This document shows, piece by piece, positions 41,963 through 50,335 of a DNA stretch of 57,811 nt (position 1 is its first letter; each line of letters opens with the position of its first letter). Origin of the DNA: Methanomassiliicoccaceae archaeon UBA328 (GTDB lineage: Archaea; Thermoplasmatota; Thermoplasmata; Methanomassiliicoccales; Methanomethylophilaceae); assembly GCA_002506905.1 (NCBI GenBank), contig DAYM01000003.1, forward strand, positions 40,419 to 98,229, in the 5' to 3' direction. The notes beneath the pieces were generated by a model, which saw nothing but the letters and a program-made list of their open reading frames with translations, made no database searches and was not told the origin of the DNA. The position numbers and the translations under genes are program-made.

Positions 41963-43680
41963 AAATGAAGGTCCAGAATCAATTCAGGGACGAGGTCATT
42001 ACAGCCGTCGGGAACGCTCTCGCAAAGATGGGCTTCCCCGACACACAGTTCATCACGGAGGTCTCCGACATGGCAGACCTGGCCGTACCGTGTTTCACGA
42101 TGTCCAAGGGGCTCAGGATGCCTCCGAAGGACATCGCGGCAAAGATCGCGGAGAACATCGTTCCCTCCGGTCTGATCACAGGCGTTTCCGCGCTCAACGG
42201 ATACATTAACTTCACCATGGACCAGAATGTCCTCGTGGAAGCCACCCTTTGCGATATCATCGAGAAAGGCGACGATTACGGAACACTCCCTTCCAAGGGA
42301 AAGAAGGTCAACGTGGAGCACACATCCACGAACCCCACTGGTCCGATCCATGTGGGAAGGGCCAGGAACCCGGTCATCGGGGATACGTTGGCCAGATGCC
42401 TCAAGAGATGCGGTTACGAGGTATGTACCGAGTACTACGTCAACGATGTGGGAAAACAGGTCGTCATCCTCACATGGGGAGTCACGAACATCCCCAAGGG
42501 TTCCGTTCAGGAAGAGGAACGCGACAAGACCGATCACAAACTTGTCGCATATTACCGCAAAGCGAACAAGATGATGGAGGAAGACCCTGCTGTTCAGGAG
42601 CAGATCGCAGAGATGCTCAGGAAGTTCGAGGCAGGGGACAAAGAGACCATCTCGCACGTCAGGAAGACGGCGGAGGTCATGCTGGACGGTCTCAAGGAGA
42701 CCCTGGCAGGTATCAATGTAACGCTTGACAGGTACACCTGGGAATCTGATTTCATCGCAGACGGATCCGCCAGAGCGATCGTCGAGAAGCTCAAGACCTC
42801 GGAATATGCGGGTCAGGCAGACGACGGCGCATGGTATCTCGATCTGAAGGCATTCGGTGTCCAGGGAAAGAACACCAAATTCACATTTACAAGGGCAGAC
42901 GGTACCACCCTCTACACGACAAGGGACCTTGCGTACCATCTCAACAAATTCTCAAGATCCGATATCGTCATAGATGTCCTCGGAGAGGACCAGAAGCTCG
43001 GATCCAAACAGCTCTGTTCCGCCCTGGAGATCCTGGGATGCGAGAAGAAGCCCGAACCCATGTTCTATTCGTTCGTCTCCCTCCCCGAGGGAAAGATGTC
43101 CACGAGGAAGGGTGTCGTCGTCTATCTGGACGACCTTATCGATGAGGCGGTATCCCGTGCTTACGATGAGATCAAGTCCAGGCGCAGCGACATGTCCGAG
43201 GAGAAGATGAGAGAGGTCGCAAGACAGATCGGCGTGGGTGCCATCAGGTACAACATCGTCAGGGTCAGCCCCGAGAAGCAGTTCGTCTTCAAATGGGAGG
43301 ATGCGCTCAACTTCGACGGAAACAGCGGACCTTATCTTCAGTACGTCTACGCAAGGACCTGCAGCATGCTCAGGAAGGCCGGCGATTTCGAACCCGATTA
43401 CGACCCTTCGAAACTGACCGATGAGTTCGAGATCAAGCTCGTCCACTCGCTCTCAAGATTCGAAGCGGCGATCCAGGTGTCCGGAGAGCAGAAGCGTGTG
43501 AACATGCTTCCCGCGTACGGACACGAGGTCGCGGCAGCTTTCAACCAGTTCTATGCGGCAGTGCCCGTATTGGCCGCCGGAGAGAGCAGGAACTCCCGTC
43601 TGACGCTCGTAGAATGCACAAGGACCGTTCTGAGGAATGTCCTTTCATGCCTCGGGATGGAAGCCCCCGAGGAGATGTGA
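41959..43680 (+). CDS. argS: Arginyl-tRNA synthetase
   Basis: The 573-aa class I enzyme has an N-terminal Add-1 domain, the HIGH element as HVGR in NPTGPIHVGRARNPVIGD, KMSTRKG (about residue 380) and a C-terminal DALR anticodon domain ending in LTLVECTRTVLRNVLSCLGM. ATG 41959 overlaps the aRF1 stop; ATG 41965 is also possible. A GNAT gene follows 2 nt after the stop. Confidence 0.95.
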   Translation: MKMKVQNQFRDEVITAVGNALAKMGFPDTQFITEVSDMADLAVPCFTMSKGLRMPPKDIAAKIAENIVPSGLITGVSALNGYINFTMDQNVLVEATLCDIIEKGDDYGTLPSKGKKVNVEHTSTNPTGPIHVGRARNPVIGDTLARCLKRCGYEVCTEYYVNDVGKQVVILTWGVTNIPKGSVQEEERDKTDHKLVAYYRKANKMMEEDPAVQEQIAEMLRKFEAGDKETISHVRKTAEVMLDGLKETLAGINVTLDRYTWESDFIADGSARAIVEKLKTSEYAGQADDGAWYLDLKAFGVQGKNTKFTFTRADGTTLYTTRDLAYHLNKFSRSDIVIDVLGEDQKLGSKQLCSALEILGCEKKPEPMFYSFVSLPEGKMSTRKGVVVYLDDLIDEAVSRAYDEIKSRRSDMSEEKMREVARQIGVGAIRYNIVRVSPEKQFVFKWEDALNFDGNSGPYLQYVYARTCSMLRKAGDFEPDYDPSKLTDEFEIKLVHSLSRFEAAIQVSGEQKRVNMLPAYGHEVAAAFNQFYAAVPVLAAGESRNSRLTLVECTRTVLRNVLSCLGMEAPEEM

Positions 43681-43682
43681 GC

Positions 43683-44180
43683 ATGGAAATACGCCAGCTT
43701 AAGCTGAAGGATGTCGAAAAGGTCAGAGAGCTGGAGATCTCCTGCATCAAGGAGTATTTCGCAGCTACCCTGGAGAACAAATGGGAAGACCTTCCGGAAG
43801 AATGGAAGGACAACCTCGGCGCAAGCAGCAAGAACCATTTCAAGGCATATCTCGACAGCGGACTGAGCTTCGTTGCCGAAGAGGACGGAGAGATCTACGG
43901 ATTCATCTTCGCCCAGATGCTCCATCATATCGCAGACGTGAACAATCTCGTCTGGATCGAGAACATGGGCGTTCACCCGTATGTCCGCCGCAACGAGATT
44001 GGCTACAGGCTCCTGAGGGAGACCCTCAGGAAAGGCCGCGAGATGGGGGGACAGGTCGCCCACAGTATGATCCAGGAGGACAACGTCTCGTCGATCATGC
44101 TTCACAAGAAGATCGGATTCTTCATGGACGACCGCAAGGTCGCACTGATGGACCTTCAGGATCCCAAGTTAAAACTTTGA
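43683..44180 (+). CDS. GNAT-family N-acetyltransferase
   Basis: The 165-aa protein shows the GNAT core: MEIRQLKLKDVEKVRELE at the start, IENMGVHPYVRRNEIGYRLL as the acetyl-CoA-binding motif A (the usual Q/RxxGxG/A is RRNEIGYR), and NVSSIMLHKKIGF as motif B. RimI-type N-terminal acetylation is possible, but the substrate is not readable. It is downstream of argS in the same unit and closed by a strong hairpin. Confidence 0.85.
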   Translation: MEIRQLKLKDVEKVRELEISCIKEYFAATLENKWEDLPEEWKDNLGASSKNHFKAYLDSGLSFVAEEDGEIYGFIFAQMLHHIADVNNLVWIENMGVHPYVRRNEIGYRLLRETLRKGREMGGQVAHSMIQEDNVSSIMLHKKIGFFMDDRKVALMDLQDPKLKL

Positions 44181-44188
44181 AAAATGAT

Positions 44189-44224
44189 CGGCCTTTCCCC
44201 GAAAAAAGGGAAAGGCCGTTTTAA
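44189..44224. terminator. Strong hairpin terminator between convergent genes
   Basis: CGGCCTTTCCC pairs perfectly with GGGAAAGGCCG (11 bp) around an 8-nt A-rich loop, followed by TTTTAA on the plus strand. It can end both the argS-GNAT unit and, in reverse, the surface protein gene. Confidence 0.8.
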
Positions 44225-44229
44225 TCTGT

Positions 44230-44982
44230 TTATTTCCTTCTGGAGCTCTTGTACTTCAGTTTCTCGGGCTTCTCGGCGGATGCGTCCTTCTTGGATTTCT
44301 TCTCCGCTTCGAGCTCTGTGAAGTTCTGGGCCTTCTTGGGCTCTTCTGCCTTCACAGGTTCCTCGTCCTTGGGCTTGGATGCCTGATATCTCTTCTTCTC
44401 GGTAGAAGGGGCTGCTGCGGGCTTGCGGCTCGGTTTGCTGCTGTCTGCCTCGCCTTTCTTTCCCTCGATCTCGGTGAATGTCGTATCCGCCTTGATCTTG
44501 GGTGCGCTGCGAGAGTGCAGTACGAGTGCGATCACAACAAGGATCACGATAAGGGCGATGGCCAGATATGTGACCCAGTTGGACCATACGGATGCCGATA
44601 CGGTGATGAGTGCGGTGGTGGTCTCCGTTCCGCTTGCGGATTCACAGGTGACGAGGATGTTGAAGTCGCCGGTGGCACCGGTGTTCACATGGACACTTGC
44701 CTTGTAGCTGTCGGAGTTGGCAGGGACAGTTACTGTGGCGCTTCCGTATTCCTTGCTGGCATCGGGATTCGTCACTGTGATCTTAACTTCCATATCCACG
44801 CTTTCGTCGCTGGAGAAGGTCACATAGATCGTGCCTCCTTCAGAGCTGTTGATGGAGCCCTGGGTAACGTTGCCGGATATGTGCACGTCCGCATCGGAAT
44901 CGCCGGATTCGGCGATGGCCAGTGCGGGAACGAGTGCCACCATGAGAGCGACAACGATCATGATCATTTTCTTTGCATTCAT
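44230..44982 (-). CDS. Membrane-anchored surface protein with charged cytoplasmic tail
   Basis: The 250-aa protein has a signal peptide (1-24, cleavage after LAIA), an extracellular domain (25-135) rich in Thr/Ser/Val that looks like one immunoglobulin-type beta-sandwich, a membrane helix (137-157) and a 93-residue Lys/Glu/Pro-rich tail. The tail holds two copies of one short motif, FTEIEGKK (169-176) and FTELEAEKK (221-229). Type I topology is inferred. It lies 9 nt after purP. No family is recognised. Confidence 0.7.
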   Translation of the reverse strand: MNAKKMIMIVVALMVALVPALAIAESGDSDADVHISGNVTQGSINSSEGGTIYVTFSSDESVDMEVKITVTNPDASKEYGSATVTVPANSDSYKASVHVNTGATGDFNILVTCESASGTETTTALITVSASVWSNWVTYLAIALIVILVVIALVLHSRSAPKIKADTTFTEIEGKKGEADSSKPSRKPAAAPSTEKKRYQASKPKDEEPVKAEEPKKAQNFTELEAEKKSKKDASAEKPEKLKYKSSRRK

Positions 44983-44991
44983 ATGGATCCC

Positions 44992-46149
44992 TCATGTGAC
45001 GATCTCGTCCACACGTTCCTCTTCGATGGCCCTTCTGATTTCCATGGAGAGTCTCCTTCCGGTGCTCATCTCCTTTCTCCAGAGGGCGTTTCCGTAGGGG
45101 TGTCCCACGGACATGTGCACGTTGGTTCCGCCGCCGATACGGGGAGCGACATCGTACACGTAGAAGTTGAGGTCCTTATCGACACAGGTCTGCAGACAGA
45201 ACGGTCCGATGATACCGGGGTCGTAATATTTCTTGGTGGCCGCGACGTATTTCTCGGCGAGGGCGAATGCCTTGTCGAGGAGCGATTCCCTGAGTGTTGC
45301 GGAGTTGTGACCGCATACGGTGTACTCGGGGATGATACCGTCGTTCTCAAGTTCGACCTGCTGTTTTCCGGGAAGTCTGCAGTATCCGTCAAGGGAACTC
45401 TCGAATCTCCAGTCGATACCGAGGAGTTCGATCTGCTCTCCCTTCTCTTCGAGGGGCGAGCGGAAGAAGTCCAGGTTGAAAACGGGACCGATGATGTACT
45501 GCTCCATCCTGGCCTCTTCGAGGAAGTTCTCGTCGATGACACCCTGCTGGATGAGTTCGTTGGACTTCTCTACGAATTGATCGTAATCTTTGGCTGTGAA
45601 GAATCCTCTCTCGAGTTTCTTGACATGGTGGTGGACCTTTACGATGGTGAGTCCGTCGATGTCTTCGGGCTTCGCGACCTTCTTGGGGAAGGGCATTCCG
45701 GCCTTCTCGAGGATCCAATAGTAATCTTTGGGGTCTCCTCTCTCTTCGGATCTCAGGAGGTTCCTGCTTCCGACCATAGGTACTTTGAAATCATTCTCGA
45801 CAGCGTCTATTCCGGAATAGGATACGAAGGATCTGTTGGGGATGAACAGGACATTGTTGTCCATCAGGTTCTGCTGGACCTGCGGCTGGATGATGTCCTT
45901 GAACTTATCCAGTATGATCGGTTCGTCGACGACTCCGCGGATGACGTTTCCTGCGGGGTCCCTCTGAGTCCTGAAATAATTAGCGAATGTCTTTTCTCTG
46001 CCCTGCTGGCATACTGCAACGGTATGGAATCCTTCGGATATCGCTCCGTCACATGTGTCAAGGGCCGAGTGTGATGCTACAACTCCGATCTTCGCTTTGT
46101 GGAGATCGTATTTCTCCAGATTGGCCAAGACCTCATCTCTGCTTATCAT
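44992..46149 (-). CDS. purP: Formaminoimidazole-carboxamide ribonucleotide synthetase PurP
   Basis: The 385-aa ATP-grasp enzyme makes FAICAR from AICAR and formate in archaeal purine synthesis. GVVASHSALDTCDGAISEGF, VKVHHHVKKLERGFF and YDVAPRIGGGTNVHM are family landmarks. It lies between the SLC41 gene (58 nt upstream) and the surface protein gene. PurO or PurH is not in the window. Confidence 0.93.
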   Translation of the reverse strand: MISRDEVLANLEKYDLHKAKIGVVASHSALDTCDGAISEGFHTVAVCQQGREKTFANYFRTQRDPAGNVIRGVVDEPIILDKFKDIIQPQVQQNLMDNNVLFIPNRSFVSYSGIDAVENDFKVPMVGSRNLLRSEERGDPKDYYWILEKAGMPFPKKVAKPEDIDGLTIVKVHHHVKKLERGFFTAKDYDQFVEKSNELIQQGVIDENFLEEARMEQYIIGPVFNLDFFRSPLEEKGEQIELLGIDWRFESSLDGYCRLPGKQQVELENDGIIPEYTVCGHNSATLRESLLDKAFALAEKYVAATKKYYDPGIIGPFCLQTCVDKDLNFYVYDVAPRIGGGTNVHMSVGHPYGNALWRKEMSTGRRLSMEIRRAIEEERVDEIVT

Positions 46150-46207
46150 CGATTTGCCTCTGAGAACGCGATAGTATCCGCGTAATATAATGGTTCACCC
46201 GCGACGT

Positions 46208-47461
46208 TCAAATGAAAAGCATGACGACCGCGGTCAATACGAGCGCTCCGGCCATATCCATTATGGATGATGTGATCGGAATGCAGTGATCGTCGGGGTC
46301 CAGACCGAATCTGGTGGCCAGCAACGCGACGTAGTACGAAAGGAAATTCAGCAGCGTCGTGACCAGTATGCCTGCGATCGTGATTATCAGGAGCGATGTT
46401 CCGAGGCCTATGGCCGATCCTCCGGAGAACAGGAATGTTGCGAAATATGCTATGGCGCCGATGTAGACGAACGTCAGTGTGGCACATATGTACATGATGG
46501 CGAAGTTCTCGAATGCTTCCCTCGGAGGGGCAGCTTTCGTCCTCATGGTACCGAGGTGTATCATGGAAGAGAGTCTCGATGTGAGCATTCCCGACAGCGC
46601 GTTACCTTCGTTGAGGAAGGCCGGAAGCATGATCAGAAGGACCGAGAATTCCAGAAGTCTCTCTTCCTCGTGCTGGATGATGATGCCTGCTCCGATCTCG
46701 AATATCAGGCAGAAAAGCAGGACGGGAAGCGATGCTTTGATGATCCTCTTGGCCTCTCCTGAGAAGTCCCTTTTGCTCACTTCCGCTCTGGCGATCCAGA
46801 CGCAGTAAAGTACCGTGGCAACCACGAACGCAAGTGCCAGTATGGTGATGATCGATTCTCCCGAGGATACTTTGAGGACGCACAGGAAGATCCATGTCGA
46901 GAAGAATATCAGGGGCATGGTCACAATGTCGCCTATCGCCGCGATCAGCGGTGCGGTGATGTTGTCCACATCCCAATCCCTTTTGTACCCCTCTTTGGCG
47001 ATGAGCACGTTGAACATCATCACGATGAGTCCGGAAAGCAGACCTCCCAGAGAGGAGATGAAGACGAAATCCCAGATCGAGTACGTTCCGTTGAACATGT
47101 AGGTGGCGACCGCCCAAGTGACGGCGCCCATTGCGACGGACAGCGTGAGCGTAAGGCAGATCGTCGAGTCGATATTGGCCCTGAGGACCGTACCTCTTCT
47201 GAAACTCATCTGGAAAGTACCCATGTGCATGGCGGTACCGATACGGCTTCCCATGGCCCCGTAGATATTACCGCGCATTCCTATCGCGCAGTAGATCAGG
47301 ACCATCATCCCGGGTATCAAAAGCAGGTAGGCTTCCATGCTGTCCAGCAGGAGTCCTGCGAACAGATCGGCGGTTCCGGCGATTATGAGTGCAGCAAGAC
47401 CCATTACGAATACGGCACGATTCCGTACAATGAAGTCTGTAATTGCATTCGAACGCCTCAA
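46208..47461 (-). CDS. SLC41/MgtE-like divalent cation transporter
   Basis: The 417-aa membrane protein is an internal duplication. Each half has the MgtE motif, LLIPGMMVLIYCAIGMRGN and LLIMLPAFLNEGNALSGML, followed by SRIGTAMHMGT and SRLSSMIHLGT. These define the SLC41/MgtE membrane domain for Mg2+ or a similar ion. No cytosolic CBS or N domain is present. The start is TTG 47461 after GAGGGTGGT; TATA (TTATATAC) is near 47510-47517. It is divergent from two PhoU-TrkA_C genes that probably regulate it. Confidence 0.87.
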   Translation of the reverse strand: MRRSNAITDFIVRNRAVFVMGLAALIIAGTADLFAGLLLDSMEAYLLLIPGMMVLIYCAIGMRGNIYGAMGSRIGTAMHMGTFQMSFRRGTVLRANIDSTICLTLTLSVAMGAVTWAVATYMFNGTYSIWDFVFISSLGGLLSGLIVMMFNVLIAKEGYKRDWDVDNITAPLIAAIGDIVTMPLIFFSTWIFLCVLKVSSGESIITILALAFVVATVLYCVWIARAEVSKRDFSGEAKRIIKASLPVLLFCLIFEIGAGIIIQHEEERLLEFSVLLIMLPAFLNEGNALSGMLTSRLSSMIHLGTMRTKAAPPREAFENFAIMYICATLTFVYIGAIAYFATFLFSGGSAIGLGTSLLIITIAGILVTTLLNFLSYYVALLATRFGLDPDDHCIPITSSIMDMAGALVLTAVVMLFI

Positions 47462-47542
47462 AAAACCACCCTCATGACATGTCTATCAGCCCTATCGAAC
47501 TCCTATAAGGTATATAACAATGCCCACCTTCCACCTACATAA

Positions 47543-47553
47543 ACTATATAATA
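47543..47553 (+). promoter_or_regulatory. TATA box of the PhoU-TrkA_C operon
   Basis: ACTATATAATA predicts a transcript start near 47573, about 100 nt before the TTG start. The divergent transporter's TATA box is about 30 bp away on the other strand, so the two promoters are back to back. Confidence 0.6.
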
Positions 47554-47572
47554 GGCGGTTATGATTAGAAAC

Positions 47573-47673
47573 ACAGCCGAAAGCTTAGGTGAAAGGTGAC
47601 CGAAATTGTCGATCAACTCAGATGACCCGGAGGGCAGCAATAGTCCATCCGGATTTATTGCGGGGGTCTTACT
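47573..47673 (+). ncRNA. Pseudoknot-capable leader RNA, candidate riboswitch
   Basis: The leader can adopt two exclusive folds. Fold A is a hairpin, CCGGA-GGGC/GTCC-A-TCCGG (47627-47652), with loop AGCAATA. Fold B keeps only GGGC/GTCC and pairs loop bases GCAATA (47637-47642) with TATTGC (47656-47661), a pseudoknot. That frees GACCC (47624-47628) to pair with GGGTC (47664-47668), part of the ribosome-binding site GGGGGTC before TTG 47674. This is a plausible switch at an ion-homeostasis operon. The folds were read by eye only. Confidence 0.5.
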
Positions 47674-48369
47674 TTGAGTGAGCCCGATGACTATAAGAAT
47701 TTAGACCATGTCGATATGAATGTCCGTGAGCTCCTTACGGAGATGAAGGATACATCCGAGGTCATTGTCGATCTCGCTTATGCATCGCTTATGTACAACA
47801 GTGACAGCATGGCCGAAAAGGTCCACGATCTCGAAGATGATATGGACAATCTCAAGTTTGCCATCCGTTACAAGGTCCTCATGTCATGCAGGACCAAAGA
47901 GGATGCCAGACAGCTTTCGGGATTGCTGCAGGTAGCTTCTGCGGCAGACAGGATATCGGATGCGGCCGCGGACATCGTCGATCTTTTGGATGTTCCTCTG
48001 GAGAAGCGTCCGTTCGTACCCGCAATGCTGTACGAGTCCGATGAGAAGATCCGCGCAACGAAGATCAAGTCCGATTCCGGAATGGTAGGTTATACGATCG
48101 GAGAGCTTGCGGTCGAGGCATGCACCGGCTGTAAGATCATTGCGCTCAAAGGACGTCAGGGAGGGATCTACGATCCCGAGGATGACGTCAAGATCCGTGC
48201 CGGCGACGATATCATCGTCCGCGGAACGGAAGAGGGATACAACCATCTGACGGAGTACGCATCCGGAAAGATCCCATGGGATTTCCCCGAGGAATCCGAC
48301 GAGGAACCCGAGGAGGCCGAAGACGAGGCCGAGAATCTCGAGGACGATATCGGAGATGATGACGAATGA
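47674..48369 (+). CDS. PhoU and TrkA_C domain regulator, first copy
   Basis: The 231-aa protein (COG3273-like) has a PhoU-type helical domain (about 14-110: VRELLTEMKDTSEVIVDLAY, LLQVASAADRISDAAADIV) and a TrkA_C/RCK_C ligand domain (about 130-200: GYTIGELAVEACTGCKIIAL, IRAGDDIIVRGTEEG). It ends in a highly acidic tail. Such proteins accompany SLC41/MgtE or K+ transport genes. TTG 47674 after GGGGGTC is the likely start; ATG 47716 is the alternative. It overlaps the second copy by 4 bp. Confidence 0.82.
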   Translation: MSEPDDYKNLDHVDMNVRELLTEMKDTSEVIVDLAYASLMYNSDSMAEKVHDLEDDMDNLKFAIRYKVLMSCRTKEDARQLSGLLQVASAADRISDAAADIVDLLDVPLEKRPFVPAMLYESDEKIRATKIKSDSGMVGYTIGELAVEACTGCKIIALKGRQGGIYDPEDDVKIRAGDDIIVRGTEEGYNHLTEYASGKIPWDFPEESDEEPEEAEDEAENLEDDIGDDDE

Positions 48370-48941
48370 ACAGACTCGAAGTAATGCTTTTGGAACTCAA
48401 GGACACGTCCGAGTTCATGGTCGATCTGGCATATTCGTCCCTTTTGTACAACAACAAGGAGATCGCAGAGGAGGTCATCTTCCTCTCGGACACTCTCGAC
48501 GATCTGTCCACAAAGATCCAGGATACAGCGATCGAACTCGGTCAGAGCAAATCCGACGAGGTTGCGAAGATCGCGGTCGTTATCAGGCTGCAGACATCCA
48601 TCATGTACATCGCGGAGGCCGCAAAGTCCATCGCGGATGTTGTTCTCAGAGGATTGGGAGAGCACCCTGTCCTCGCGATGTCCATCAAGGAATCGGAGAC
48701 GACGATCGCGCTCGGCAAGGTATCGGATGATTCCGTGCTTGTGGGCAAGACCTTCGGAGATGTCTCGCTCAGCACGATCAGCGGAATGTTCGTCATCGCC
48801 ATCAAGCGCGACAGGACATACATATTCGGTCCCGGGAGGGGAACCGTCATCCAGGCCGGCGATGTGATGATCGCGAAAGGTCCGGAAGAAGGAGTTGCCT
48901 ATTTCAAGGACCTGTGTGACGGAACAGAGAAGGAACTCTGA
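48366..48941 (+). CDS. PhoU and TrkA_C domain regulator, second copy
   Basis: The 191-aa paralogue of the preceding gene shares LKDTSEFMVDLAYSSLLYNN (compare MKDTSEVIVDLAYASLMYNS), the PhoU domain to about 100 and the TrkA_C domain (VGKTFGDVSLSTISGMFVIA, VIQAGDVMIAKGPEEG). It lacks the acidic tail. The pair could form a heteromer gating the divergent transporter. The stop abuts the convergent crcB. Confidence 0.82.
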   Translation: MNRLEVMLLELKDTSEFMVDLAYSSLLYNNKEIAEEVIFLSDTLDDLSTKIQDTAIELGQSKSDEVAKIAVVIRLQTSIMYIAEAAKSIADVVLRGLGEHPVLAMSIKESETTIALGKVSDDSVLVGKTFGDVSLSTISGMFVIAIKRDRTYIFGPGRGTVIQAGDVMIAKGPEEGVAYFKDLCDGTEKEL

Positions 48942-49322
48942 TCACAGCAAAAGTGCCAGATACCTTCCTGCGAAGGCTCCGAGAAGACATGTTCCCGCGT
49001 TGAGGCATACGTTTCCGAGTGCCTTTCCCATTGCGCCGTCGAAGAACAGCGTGACGGTCTCAACTGTGAATGTCGACATCGTAGTGAACGCTCCGAAGAT
49101 GCCTGTGAAGATGAAGAATCTCATGGTGTCGGACATCATGCCGCTGAGCGAGAATGTCATGAATGCCAAAAGGGTGCATCCGATGATATTGACAAGGAAT
49201 GTTCCCCAGGGGAAAGACGTGTTGTCCACCGTATGGCCGACAGCATATCTCAGAACAGCACCGATCGCACCGCCTAAAGCGACGGCCGCAATGATGGTGA
49301 CAGGTCCCCAGTCCATGTTCAT
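48942..49322 (-). CDS. crcB: Fluoride channel Fluc/CrcB
   Basis: The 126-aa dual-topology channel exports fluoride. GGAIGAVLRYAVG, the pore Asn in SFPWGTFLVNIIGC, and GIFGAFTTMSTFTVE (the Phe-box and TTFSTF-like segment) are visible across four membrane spans. It is a single gene, hence probably homodimeric. The TATA box (TTATATG, about 49338-49345) lies about 20 bp before the ATG, implying a leaderless mRNA. No fluoride riboswitch is seen. Confidence 0.92.
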   Translation of the reverse strand: MNMDWGPVTIIAAVALGGAIGAVLRYAVGHTVDNTSFPWGTFLVNIIGCTLLAFMTFSLSGMMSDTMRFFIFTGIFGAFTTMSTFTVETVTLFFDGAMGKALGNVCLNAGTCLLGAFAGRYLALLL

Positions 49323-49429
49323 GTGATTAAAAGCATCGCATATAACGATTGTTGTGATGTTTTTGCTACATACGAATACGAAGCCGTATCATCATCGGCA
49401 ACGGCTGTTATGAGATTTTGAAGAAGGAG

Positions 49430-49505
49430 TGGTAGCCTCGCGCAGATTCGAACTGCGGTCGCAGGATCCAGAATCCCGCATGATTGACCACTACACTACG
49501 AGGCT
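49430..49505 (-). tRNA. tRNA-Gln (CUG)
   Basis: The minus strand folds with acceptor AGCCTCG/CGAGGCT, anticodon stem CGGGA/TCCTG (one G-U pair), loop TTCTGGA with anticodon CTG, and T-loop TTCGAAT. The CCA end is encoded. It reads CAG codons. No GlnRS is in the window, and archaea charge this tRNA through Glu-tRNA and GatDE. Confidence 0.93.
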
Positions 49506-49556
49506 ATTGGATGTCCCCATTACGAGGTACTTTATTAAGCTTTTTGTTGAAAAGGG

Positions 49557-49574
49557 TGCGGGCCGAAGCCCGCA
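49557..49574 (-). terminator. Hairpin terminator after adk
   Basis: TGCGGGC-TTCG-GCCCGCA on the minus strand is a 7-bp stem capped by a UUCG tetraloop, followed by CCCTTTT. It ends adk upstream of the tRNA-Gln gene. Confidence 0.65.
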
Positions 49575-49582
49575 GTATTTGA

Positions 49583-50215
49583 TCACTGGATTGCTTTCTT
49601 GACCTTGTCGAAGATCTCGTTGATATCTCCGACACCCTGGATGGTCACGAGTTTTCCCTTCTTGTCATAGTAGTCTATGAGGGGGAAGGTGTTCTCGCGG
49701 TAGACCTTCAGTCTGTTCCTGACGGTGTCTTCCTTGTCATCGTCCCTCTGGTAGAGAACGGATCCGCATTTGTCGCAGAACCTCTCGTTCTGGGGCTTGT
49801 TGTATAGAAGGTGGTAGACCGCATTGCACTGAGGGCAGCTGCGCCTCATGGTGAGTCTCTTGACAAGCTCTTCGTCATCGACATCGAGGTTAAGTGCCAG
49901 ATCCACGTCGATCTGCTCTCCGAGGGCGTCTGCCTGCTCCACGGTCCTCGGAAATCCGTCGAAGATGATGCCCGTTCCTTCTGCGAGCGAAGCGATCTTC
50001 TCTTTCATCAGGTTGATGATCAGATCGTTGGGGACGAGCGCACCGCTGTCCATGTAGCCTTTAGCTTTGATACCGAGGTCGGTTCCTTTCCTGACCGCCT
50101 CACGGAGCATGTCACCGGTGGACATTCTCACATATCCGAATTCTTCGCTGAGTTTCTCTCCCTGGGTTCCTTTTCCGGATCCCGGAGGGCCCAACAAAAC
50201 GATCTTGGTCTTCAT
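49583..50215 (-). CDS. adk: Adenylate kinase, zinc-lid type
   Basis: The 210-aa enzyme interconverts ATP+AMP and 2 ADP. The P-loop is GPPGSGKGTQ (about 8-17), the AMP site FDGFPRT, and the lid holds four zinc-type cysteines (CPQC and CDKC). This long, zinc-lid form is the bacterial type, different from the archaeal AdkA of most methanogens. ATG 50215 fits the family; the longer frame to 50290 adds an unlikely basic extension. Confidence 0.94.
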   Translation of the reverse strand: MKTKIVLLGPPGSGKGTQGEKLSEEFGYVRMSTGDMLREAVRKGTDLGIKAKGYMDSGALVPNDLIINLMKEKIASLAEGTGIIFDGFPRTVEQADALGEQIDVDLALNLDVDDEELVKRLTMRRSCPQCNAVYHLLYNKPQNERFCDKCGSVLYQRDDDKEDTVRNRLKVYRENTFPLIDYYDKKGKLVTIQGVGDINEIFDKVKKAIQ

Positions 50216-50335
50216 GCGGACGGCCATAGGTTCTGTCTTTAAAAATACTACTCTGACTTTAGTCGTCGCGCGCGCAAGTCTGACTGTCATTTATTTAATC
50301 TAAGAGGGCGTTGAGGGGATTCGGAGTTCATTCAC

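Noticed and set aside
49323..49429. Possible fluoride riboswitch upstream of crcB
   Set aside because: The region lacks the conserved fluoride-aptamer core, and the TATA position implies a leaderless crcB mRNA; a GCCGT/ACGGC stem lies upstream of the promoter.
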